A stretch of 8,559 nt of DNA from an uncultured euryarchaeote (GTDB lineage Archaea; Thermoplasmatota; Poseidoniia; Poseidoniales; Poseidoniaceae), in contig CALCOQ010000138.1 in the NCBI GenBank assembly GCA_937897005.1, positions 1 to 8,559 of the forward strand, written 5' to 3'. Positions 1-6,798 of the stretch are shown here, one piece after another. The notes beneath the pieces were generated by a model. The model was not told the DNA's origin, did not search any database, and was given only the letters and a program-made list of their open reading frames with translations. The position numbers were made by a program, and so were the translations under genes. How positions within the stretch are numbered: the stretch's first letter is position 1; the number at the start of each line of letters is the position of its first letter.

Positions 1-1827
1 AGGATTGTTCAGGGATTGAAAGTGATAATCATCGCCGGACTGCCCACATTATGTGCAGTTTTCTGGACTCTGGGCATGATAGGTTGGTTGGACTATGAAG
101 TTTCAATGACGGTCATTATTGTCGGTCCGATACTCCTTGCCCTTGGGGTCTCCTATGGATTACATATAACCAATCGATATGCAGAGGAAAGCGGTGACAG
201 ACATGAGAAGATGAGAGTCGCCTTCTCCTCGACCGGTAAGGCAGTATTCCTTTCAGCAGTGACCACGGTGATTGGATTCATCTCTCTCACTTTCACGCCG
301 ATGGCACCGATAGCGACAGTAGGTTGGGCCCTATCAGGTGGCATCATCATCGTCTATGTTCTGACAATGATCATGGTCCCCAACCTGACAATCTTGTTGG
401 ATCTCAAGAAAGCTAAACATCCGCCGCTTCCTGTATTTGATGCGGCCGTCAACATTCCACTCAAATGGAACATTCCCGTGATTGCTATTTTCATTGCACT
501 GATTGCAGTCTCCGGAACTTGGGGAATGGATAATGTTGAGGAGAACATCGACCTGCTGGGAATGGCGCCCGAGGATGAGCCAGCGGTCAAGAAGATGAAA
601 CAATACAGTTCTGAATTCGAAGCCGGACAGATTGGAATGTTATTGATCAATGGTTATATCAAGGGTGATTCTGATGACAATATCGCTGAAAATGATGACC
701 CGTTCAAAAATCTTGAGGGGATAGACAACCTCTCAAAGAAACTCAATCTAGTCGATCACACCACTGCTGTCAGCATCGTTTTCCTGATGAAGTCAGTGGG
801 AGTATCTGTCAATCTTTCTGGAACTGACCTCTCGGTTCCATGTGAGATTCTACCCGAAGGGATCGATGACCTCTGTCTACTGGTATTTGACAATGAATTC
901 GATGATGACCTGACTTTCTGGAGATTATTGGAAGAAATTGACAGGAACCCAGCCCTGACTGAAAATGCTCAAACAAGACAACAGATATTCCTCCTCAATG
1001 TATTCTACAACAGTTTGACTGATGAGACAAGATATCTGTTCACCGAGCCAACCTATTCCAGGTCCTTGATCTATATCGATATGCCATTCCTTCCTGTCAA
1101 GGAGACTGCTACTTCAGTCAAATCGATCAATGAACATGCAGGGATGAACTATGCTGATGGAAACGTGCGCAGCAGTGAATTGACCGGTGTTGCCGCAGTC
1201 TCGATAGCGGTCAACAGCCTGATCGTGAAATCACAATGGTCTTCTTTGGCCTTTGCTGTGGTTCTGACACTGATAACACTGGGTATAGTATTCAAGGACC
1301 TGAGATTCGCCATATGGACAACCTTGCCTGTGGTCGCAACCGTATCATTACAATGGTTGGTCATGGCGAAAATGGACGTTTCCCTTTCTTTAGTAACTGT
1401 CATGATCGGTTCAATACTGGTAGGTGTCGGTGTTGATTTCTCAATACATATCGCCAATCGTATTCGCGAATTGGGAGGTGGTATTGAAGCCATTCGAACT
1501 TCCACCGTATCTACCGGGATGTCACTGTTTGAGGCTGCAACTGTCACTACTCTCGGGTTGGTCACCGCATACCTCATCCCGATTCCAGCGATCAAACCAT
1601 TCGTCACTGTGGTCATCATTCTGTTGTGGATAGCCGCAGCCAGCGCCCTGCTGCTTCTACCAGCAATTTTCGTCACCCTGCATAAATATGGACTCGGCAC
1701 ATCTGGAGGAGCTGAAGCCATGATGCGAAAATTAGGATTATCTGGAGGGCAGGCGAATGATGCTCAAAGCGAAGCCAACATGGATGCAGTAATCGTAATG
1801 GATCCGGGTTCCAAGGATGCATGGTGA
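1..1827 (+). CDS. RND-superfamily exporter (MMPL/SSD-like), 5'-partial
   Basis: The frame is open from base 1, so the gene begins upstream and the in-frame TTG at 16 is not its start; 608 residues are visible. RND proteins are proton-driven membrane exporters built from two repeats, each one helix, a large outer loop and five helices. The window starts near the end of repeat 1: helices at about residues 5-27, 36-56, 81-98 and 104-130. Repeat 2 follows: a helix at 157-174, an outer loop of about 235 residues, then helices near 415-432, 437-458, 463-485, 507-528 and 533-560. The two helix-4 motifs align: GVSYGLHITNR in repeat 1 and GVDFSIHIANR in repeat 2. The intramembrane Asp is kept only in repeat 2 (D479); repeat 1 has S51. 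The outer loop has two nearby cysteines (C281, C292). The tail after about residue 560 is hydrophilic and probably cytoplasmic. The family call is firm from the repeat architecture; the substrate (lipid, drug or other hydrophobic compound) is unknown. Confidence 0.88.
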   Translation, partial: RIVQGLKVIIIAGLPTLCAVFWTLGMIGWLDYEVSMTVIIVGPILLALGVSYGLHITNRYAEESGDRHEKMRVAFSSTGKAVFLSAVTTVIGFISLTFTPMAPIATVGWALSGGIIIVYVLTMIMVPNLTILLDLKKAKHPPLPVFDAAVNIPLKWNIPVIAIFIALIAVSGTWGMDNVEENIDLLGMAPEDEPAVKKMKQYSSEFEAGQIGMLLINGYIKGDSDDNIAENDDPFKNLEGIDNLSKKLNLVDHTTAVSIVFLMKSVGVSVNLSGTDLSVPCEILPEGIDDLCLLVFDNEFDDDLTFWRLLEEIDRNPALTENAQTRQQIFLLNVFYNSLTDETRYLFTEPTYSRSLIYIDMPFLPVKETATSVKSINEHAGMNYADGNVRSSELTGVAAVSIAVNSLIVKSQWSSLAFAVVLTLITLGIVFKDLRFAIWTTLPVVATVSLQWLVMAKMDVSLSLVTVMIGSILVGVGVDFSIHIANRIRELGGGIEAIRTSTVSTGMSLFEAATVTTLGLVTAYLIPIPAIKPFVTVVIILLWIAAASALLLLPAIFVTLHKYGLGTSGGAEAMMRKLGLSGGQANDAQSEANMDAVIVMDPGSKDAW

Positions 1828-1868
1828 GACCGTTTGTTTGATGACATGGGCACCTCTCCCGCTGATAC

Positions 1869-2348
1869 ATGACCCAACACTGGTTGATGAAGAGCGAGCC
1901 CGGCGCCTATTCTTGGGCAGAACTCGTTGACGATCAAAGCACACACTGGGATGGGGTGAGGAACTACCAAGCAAGAAACATGATGCGAGATGAAATGAAG
2001 ATTGGAGACATGGTTCTATTCTATCACTCCAATTGTAAACCACCACATGTTGCAGGAATCGCCAGAGTATGCAAAGAGAGCTACCCTGATTTCACTTCAT
2101 GGGATCCGCAGTCAAAATACTTCGATGAAAAATCAAATCCTGATCAACCACGGTGGTTCATGGTAGATATTGAGTCGGTGGAATCTATGCAGAATATCGT
2201 AGGATTGCCAGAAATGAAGGCCAGACCCGACCTCGAAGGGATGCCATTGTTGGCCCGAGGCCAGAGATTGTCAGTACAGAAAGTGTCTCCAGAGCATTTT
2301 GAAACTGTATGCCGTATGGGTGGAATTGAACCGCCTAGTTATTCTTGA
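1869..2348 (+). CDS. EVE-domain protein (THYN1-like)
   Basis: This 159-residue soluble protein is almost entirely one EVE domain, a PUA/YTH-related fold that binds modified bases in nucleic acid through an aromatic cage. The start gives the usual N-terminus: HWLMKSEP (residues 4-11), Y14-S15, then WDGVRNYQARN (27-37), the strongest signature of the family. GD at 46-47 and FYHS at 51-54 follow, with the RLSVQKVSPEHF strand-helix near 133-144. Length matches stand-alone bacterial, archaeal and eukaryotic THYN1-type proteins. No nuclease or methyltransferase domain is fused to it. No Shine-Dalgarno sequence is visible before the ATG, so initiation may be leaderless or coupled to the upstream gene 41 bp away. 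The aminotransferase gene begins 19 bp downstream, suggesting co-transcription. The family is secure; the ligand (5-methylcytosine, other modified DNA bases, or modified RNA) cannot be read from the sequence. Confidence 0.93.
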   Translation: MTQHWLMKSEPGAYSWAELVDDQSTHWDGVRNYQARNMMRDEMKIGDMVLFYHSNCKPPHVAGIARVCKESYPDFTSWDPQSKYFDEKSNPDQPRWFMVDIESVESMQNIVGLPEMKARPDLEGMPLLARGQRLSVQKVSPEHFETVCRMGGIEPPSYS

Positions 2349-2354
2349 TGAACT

Positions 2355-2360
2355 GGTGGG
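2355..2360 (+). promoter_or_regulatory. GGTG-type ribosome binding site for the aminotransferase
   Basis: GGTGGG sits just after the EVE stop codon. Its GGTG core, complementary to the usual archaeal 16S 3' end, lies 9 nt before the ATG at 2368. It favours that ATG over the in-frame upstream TTG at 2299 and GTG at 2356. It is the only convincing ribosome binding site before a plus-strand gene here, consistent with translation of an internal gene on a polycistronic message. Confidence 0.5.
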
Positions 2361-2367
2361 ACTAGAT

Positions 2368-3579
2368 ATGACAGCACAGATTCCAGTCTCAGAGCGTGCA
2401 GCTAGAATCGAATATGCAATCAGGGATGTCGTGGTTCCAGCAACGGTGCTAGAAGCACAGGGGCATCATATTCTCAAACTCAATATCGGTGACCCAATAG
2501 CATATCCTGGGCTTCCGACACCACCTCATATGGTCGAGGCATTCCAAGATTCACTGGGCCGAGGAGACAATGGATATTCACCCTCCTATGGATTGCCTGC
2601 ACTTCGAAAAGCCATTGCATCCGATGAAAAGAACAAGGGTTGGAATTGCGATGAAGACGACGTCTATGTCTGCCACGGAGTCACTGAAGCACTGCAGATC
2701 ATTTTCGCGGCAACACTTGAGGACGGGTCCAAAGTTCTTGCACCCGGCCCCCATTACCCCCCATACATGGCATATCCACAGATGTATGGTGCGACGACAG
2801 TGGAATATCGCCTCGATTCAGAAGACGACTGGAAAGTTGATTTTGATGACATTGAAGACAAGATGGACGAAGATGTCCGATTGTTAGTGATGATCAATCC
2901 CAATAATCCGACTGGGAATGTTGCTGGCTCTGAAGAAATCGAACGTTTGTTGTCAATTGCTCATAAATGGCCGAACTGTATGGTTATCGCCGACGAGATA
3001 TACGACGGATTGGACTTCAGCGGCCATCAGGTCAGCATCGCCAGTCGTAGCAATGACGTCCCTGTATTCACGTTGAATGGTGTCAGCAAGGTCTACTATG
3101 CACCTGGTTGGCGTATCGGCTATCTTGCAATTCATGACCCAAGCGGAAGAATGACAGATGTGAGAGATGGGATTGAAAGGATTCTGCGTAGTCGTCTATG
3201 CGCCTCCACTCCCGCTCAGATGGGATATCTTGCAGGATTGGAAGGGGACCGCAGATGGATGCTGGGACACAGAGAGAAAGTTCTCGCTCAGAGGGACCTG
3301 TGTATACAGAGAATTGGAGAGATTGAAGGCTTGGAGGTGCAGAGCCCTGGTGGAGCATTCTACATGTTCGTGAAGTTGACCGAACAACAATGGGCTGATG
3401 ATGATAAGAGATTCGTTCTTGACCTGTTGCACGAAGAGCACGTGCTGGTGGTTCATGGAAGTGGTTTCTCGAGTGAACTCGGAAAGGGACATTTCCGTCT
3501 AGTATACCTGCCCGACATAGATGTGTTGAACGAAGCATTTGATAGAATCGAATCCTTCTTGAAAAGGCATAGAACTTGA
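2368..3579 (+). CDS. Class I/II PLP-dependent aminotransferase (AlaT/AlaA-like)
   Basis: This 403-residue enzyme has the fold-type I aminotransferase landmarks in order. An N-terminal segment (ARIEYAIRDV, then LKLNIGDP) resembles alanine aminotransferases of the AlaA/AlaT group. NPNNPTG carries the PLP-contacting Asn (N180). DEIYDGL supplies D209, which pairs with the pyridine nitrogen, and Y212. The Schiff-base lysine is K241 in NGVSKVYYAPGWRIGY. R377 in GHFRLVYLP is the expected substrate-carboxylate arginine. The family moves amino groups between amino acids and 2-oxo acids, with pyruvate/glutamate the usual pair for AlaT; aspartate, branched-chain or glyoxylate activity cannot be excluded. 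The ATG at 2368 is chosen because a GGTG motif precedes it and the N-terminus then matches family length. The longer frame from TTG 2299 would overlap the EVE gene by 50 bp and add 23 residues lacking family character. The gene follows the EVE gene by 19 bp and is probably co-transcribed with it. Confidence 0.93.
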   Translation: MTAQIPVSERAARIEYAIRDVVVPATVLEAQGHHILKLNIGDPIAYPGLPTPPHMVEAFQDSLGRGDNGYSPSYGLPALRKAIASDEKNKGWNCDEDDVYVCHGVTEALQIIFAATLEDGSKVLAPGPHYPPYMAYPQMYGATTVEYRLDSEDDWKVDFDDIEDKMDEDVRLLVMINPNNPTGNVAGSEEIERLLSIAHKWPNCMVIADEIYDGLDFSGHQVSIASRSNDVPVFTLNGVSKVYYAPGWRIGYLAIHDPSGRMTDVRDGIERILRSRLCASTPAQMGYLAGLEGDRRWMLGHREKVLAQRDLCIQRIGEIEGLEVQSPGGAFYMFVKLTEQQWADDDKRFVLDLLHEEHVLVVHGSGFSSELGKGHFRLVYLPDIDVLNEAFDRIESFLKRHRT

Positions 3580-3633
3580 TTCTAAGCGGCTCAGCACCAT
3601 GACTTTGATGACCCCGCAGGATTTCGCACATAC

Positions 3634-6600
3634 ATGGGCAGGCGTCAGCCAAGACAAGCAGGGCTGCAGATTCTGTTGATTCTGCTACTCAGTCTAGCGT
3701 CTTTGCTGATGTCCACCGTGGCAGCGGCAGAGGAAGCTGAGGCCGGTGCCATCGTGAAAGATACTGGGGCTCTGAAAATCGAGCATCTTTATCCAATGTT
3801 CCTGATGTTGGTGATGGCGTTTCTGGTATGGAGATACATGGTTCCAAGTGCGCTTTCATCGCTGCAGGTGGCGTTTGAGATCGATGATGGTCTGATGGAG
3901 GTCCATCGGTTGACACGAAACCGTGTCGATGCCAGAGAATTATTGAAACTACCCAAAGTAGGACTCGGAATCCTCGCCTACATGATGGCCATTTCAGGGG
4001 TATTGTTACTCTTGGCTGAACTTGTAATCAATCCGGAGGTATATCTGCAGATGAATGTAATTGTGATGGCAGGACTGATTCTCATTCCAGTGATTTTTTC
4101 CCCACTGGTCACCCTCAATGCTCAACTTGAACAATTAAGCGGCCAATCTACCAAGAAAAAGAATCCTCTAAACTCACTGATCAAGCGCCTGCTCACTCTA
4201 TCGGCACTGTTGGCAGCAACAGGAGCGGTGTTCTGGTACAGCATTCAATTGAATGGGGTTATCACGCCAATCTGGTTCAGTTATGCTCTTTTGGTATTCA
4301 TGGGACCAACCATTCTAGCCTATGGAAGAATAATGGGCGCATCTTGGAACATGCTGATGCTGTCCAAGATGCGGACCCTGTTGAAGAAGCAGACGCCAAT
4401 AGATCCTGACCCTCCAACCTTGATGAAACAGGTCAGTGCAATCATCCTGCTACTGTTCTTGGTGACGATGCCATTGGCTGCAATGAATGGAATCATCACT
4501 GTCCTATATGTCATGCTGGATGAACCCGCTAATTCAGAAGATATTCTCAACTACGGAGGTTTACTCGGACATTCGCTCTATCAATGGGCCATACAGGATG
4601 GAGCGGTACAAGAAGTTCTCAAACAGTGGGTCGACGTCAAGGACATGGCAGGTTTTCTTGCAATATACCTGTCACTGAATGTAGCGATAGTAGGACTTGC
4701 ATTCATCTTTGAGTTGACTGGCAACCTGTTCCTAGGGGGTCAGACATTCGGAGGAATCGGTGGAGTGCTATTGGCATCGCCTAGAGAAATCCGTTCTGAA
4801 GAACCTTCTCAAGCCAAATTGCTGTACTTCGCATTCGCAGGTTTCAGCGGATACACGGTGATGTTGCTTATCATGATTTGTTACAAGGAATTCAGCCACT
4901 TCATGCCATTCACTGGGTGGATGAATGATCAAGGCTTCAGTGAGGTCATCATTCTCCAGGCAACGTGGTTGTTCATCGCTGTCGGCCAATCCATTTTCCT
5001 ATTGACCTGGATTTTGAGCATCGTTCGTTTCGCCCCACTGAAACGCCTGAAGTTCGATCTCAATCCGGACGAGCGTAGAGAAGGTGCAATCAAATCCGGA
5101 GGTGGCAGCCATCTTGCAGAATTCGTGGACAAGGCTGCCCAAAGAGATGACGTCGATGCATTGCGCCGATTCCAGAGGGAGAAGGTCAAGGGTGTTGATG
5201 AATCAATTGTCAGATTAGAGAAATTGCGTGCCTCAATGCTTGAGAATGCGCTTCGGGGACTATGGCCTACTGCATTAGAGGAGGCGCGCAAAGTACTGGC
5301 AGTATTAGGGGGAGATGATGATGAGGCGCGAATGATCATGGCAGTGGGTCATATGGCCTGTAGGCGATTGGATGCTGCCCGTGAAGCCCTTCATGGACTG
5401 GAACAGGAAGATGGATATGATGAACCCGAAATGATCAGTTTCCTGTTGGAATGGATGGACCCTTGGAATGGTAAAGTGACTGCGGATGACATTTGGGACT
5501 GGGAAAACAATCCTTGTATCGACCATGTCAAATTCCTCAACGAAAGATTCCGCACATGGTCTGCTGACATTGATGAAATGAATGCACATTCTGACAGCCT
5601 GACAGCCGTTGGAGACTTGGGAACGATCGCAATGCTACGCTCGCAGAACCGTTCTGAAGAGGGACTCGATATCGCCGTTGAATTGATCAAGCGAGACCCG
5701 TTATCTCCACGTTCAAGAATTGCTGCAGCACTGTGTCTGCTGGATATCAGCGATTGGCACGGCGCTAGAGACATCACGATTGAATTGCTGGAAAGTGACC
5801 CTCTGGACCCACGTGTCCAAGCATTGGCGCTTGCAATGGGTATGCTGAACAAGGATGTGGATGAGATGGAGGTGCGACTCATAGATGGAGACCGTGATGA
5901 AGGTAGACGTTGGATAGAAGCAGCTCCATGCAACCCTACTGCAGCCCTATTGGTCAAGGGAGGGGTTGATGAAGCCATCAATGCCAATGTCTTCATCGCT
6001 GCAGCAGAATCTGTGCGAAACAAGATTACACCTCGATACAGGCCGAGCAAACTTTGGATGGCATTCAATTGGCTTGTTCTGATACCTGTATGGATTATCG
6101 TCGGTATCTTTGCTGCCGAAGAAGTGGGCACTCAAGTCGGTGCTGGACTTGGCATCAGTCTGATCGCCCTTCACGTGTTCAGTATTCGCTTCAGAAGTAA
6201 TGCACGTAAGGAGATTAAATTCCGCGACCAGAGAGGAATGATCAGTTATGCACGTCGTCTTCGCAGAGGAGGTGCACGTCTGAAACCGGATACGGTGCCT
6301 GTGGCCAACCATCTTCTGATGAATGGTTTGCTCGTTTCAGTGAATGGAAATGTCTTCGATATTGGATATCCAGGATGGTTGTTCAACCGTTTCCCGATTG
6401 AGAAGGATAAACTGGTCAAGACCAGATTATCCAGAGCTGCCAAGAGAATGAAGAAGGGCCAGAAGCCACGATATCAACGACTTGGTAAAGGCTGGTGGGT
6501 GAAGCACGAAAGAGAGAGGGGGAGAGACCTGCCTATTCTGGAAGAGATCATCGGCCCACCTGCATATAGAGGTAGAAACCAGCATATTTCCAGCAAGAAG

Positions 6601-6798
6601 GCAGGAGTGAGTTCGATGTCCAAACTAGGCAAGAAGTCAGGAGCCAGACCGGGAATGCAGAAAAGAGCATTGGAGCAGTCTGAAATGACTGCCAGAGGAA
6701 TGGCTCAAGGTACTCGCCGATCTGAACGCCGACCAGCACAGCGGCAAACTCCATCCCCAAAACGAGACAATTCTGACAAAGGCATGGATTTCAGATGA
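3634..6798 (+). CDS. Large multi-pass membrane protein with TPR-like domain and basic tail, function unknown
   Basis: I do not recognise this 1054-residue protein. A basic N-terminus and hydrophobic stretch (11-29) ending in VAAA before an acidic run looks like a cleavable signal peptide or first anchor. Membrane helices follow near 51-70, 109-132, 138-160, 186-206, 209-231, 265-295 (one or two), 336-362, 395-416 and 437-464. A glycine-rich loop (GGQTFGGIGG, 368-377) precedes the 395-416 helix. Residues about 466-805 are hydrophilic and helical, with TPR-like units near 535-590 and 660-740; two consecutive units carry RDPLSPR and SDPLDPR turns. A Trp/Asp-rich stretch lies at 606-625. Two further helices (about 806-826 and 832-850) precede a basic region to the end. 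The last 80 residues hold 20 Lys/Arg against 6 Asp/Glu and look disordered. The ATG at 3634 is the best start, since it yields the signal-like segment; no clear Shine-Dalgarno precedes it. It lies 54 bp after the aminotransferase, and its 3' end overlaps glyA tail to tail. It may be an envelope scaffold or transporter component, but no function is assigned. Confidence 0.85.
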   Translation: MGRRQPRQAGLQILLILLLSLASLLMSTVAAAEEAEAGAIVKDTGALKIEHLYPMFLMLVMAFLVWRYMVPSALSSLQVAFEIDDGLMEVHRLTRNRVDARELLKLPKVGLGILAYMMAISGVLLLLAELVINPEVYLQMNVIVMAGLILIPVIFSPLVTLNAQLEQLSGQSTKKKNPLNSLIKRLLTLSALLAATGAVFWYSIQLNGVITPIWFSYALLVFMGPTILAYGRIMGASWNMLMLSKMRTLLKKQTPIDPDPPTLMKQVSAIILLLFLVTMPLAAMNGIITVLYVMLDEPANSEDILNYGGLLGHSLYQWAIQDGAVQEVLKQWVDVKDMAGFLAIYLSLNVAIVGLAFIFELTGNLFLGGQTFGGIGGVLLASPREIRSEEPSQAKLLYFAFAGFSGYTVMLLIMICYKEFSHFMPFTGWMNDQGFSEVIILQATWLFIAVGQSIFLLTWILSIVRFAPLKRLKFDLNPDERREGAIKSGGGSHLAEFVDKAAQRDDVDALRRFQREKVKGVDESIVRLEKLRASMLENALRGLWPTALEEARKVLAVLGGDDDEARMIMAVGHMACRRLDAAREALHGLEQEDGYDEPEMISFLLEWMDPWNGKVTADDIWDWENNPCIDHVKFLNERFRTWSADIDEMNAHSDSLTAVGDLGTIAMLRSQNRSEEGLDIAVELIKRDPLSPRSRIAAALCLLDISDWHGARDITIELLESDPLDPRVQALALAMGMLNKDVDEMEVRLIDGDRDEGRRWIEAAPCNPTAALLVKGGVDEAINANVFIAAAESVRNKITPRYRPSKLWMAFNWLVLIPVWIIVGIFAAEEVGTQVGAGLGISLIALHVFSIRFRSNARKEIKFRDQRGMISYARRLRRGGARLKPDTVPVANHLLMNGLLVSVNGNVFDIGYPGWLFNRFPIEKDKLVKTRLSRAAKRMKKGQKPRYQRLGKGWWVKHERERGRDLPILEEIIGPPAYRGRNQHISSKKAGVSSMSKLGKKSGARPGMQKRALEQSEMTARGMAQGTRRSERRPAQRQTPSPKRDNSDKGMDFR

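Noticed and set aside
1149..1721. 190-codon minus-strand open frame inside the exporter gene
   Set aside because: It lies opposite highly characteristic RND helices and has no recognisable content; it is an antisense shadow.
2299..2367. Upstream TTG start extending the aminotransferase by 23 residues
   Set aside because: It would overlap the EVE gene by 50 bp, has no ribosome binding site, and the added residues do not resemble the family N-terminus; the ATG at 2368 follows a GGTG motif.
3083..3652. 189-codon minus-strand open frame across the aminotransferase 3' end
   Set aside because: The opposite strand carries the conserved aminotransferase C-terminal domain, and this product is low-quality Ser/Arg/His-rich sequence.
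3599..3679. 26-residue open frame starting in the 3580-3633 gap and overlapping the membrane protein start in another frame
   Set aside because: It could be a regulatory upstream ORF, but it has no ribosome binding site or distinctive content, and an ATG in such a gap is expected by chance.
5391..6131. Long minus-strand open frame inside the large membrane protein gene
   Set aside because: It is Ser/Pro/Arg-rich with no domain or membrane pattern, while the plus strand encodes coherent TPR-like helices; it is an antisense shadow.
3634..6798. Assignment of the large membrane protein to oligosaccharyltransferase (STT3) or mechanosensitive channel (MscS) families
   Set aside because: No WWDYG-type motif or MscS pore-helix pattern is visible; helix number and a TPR-like domain are not enough for either assignment.
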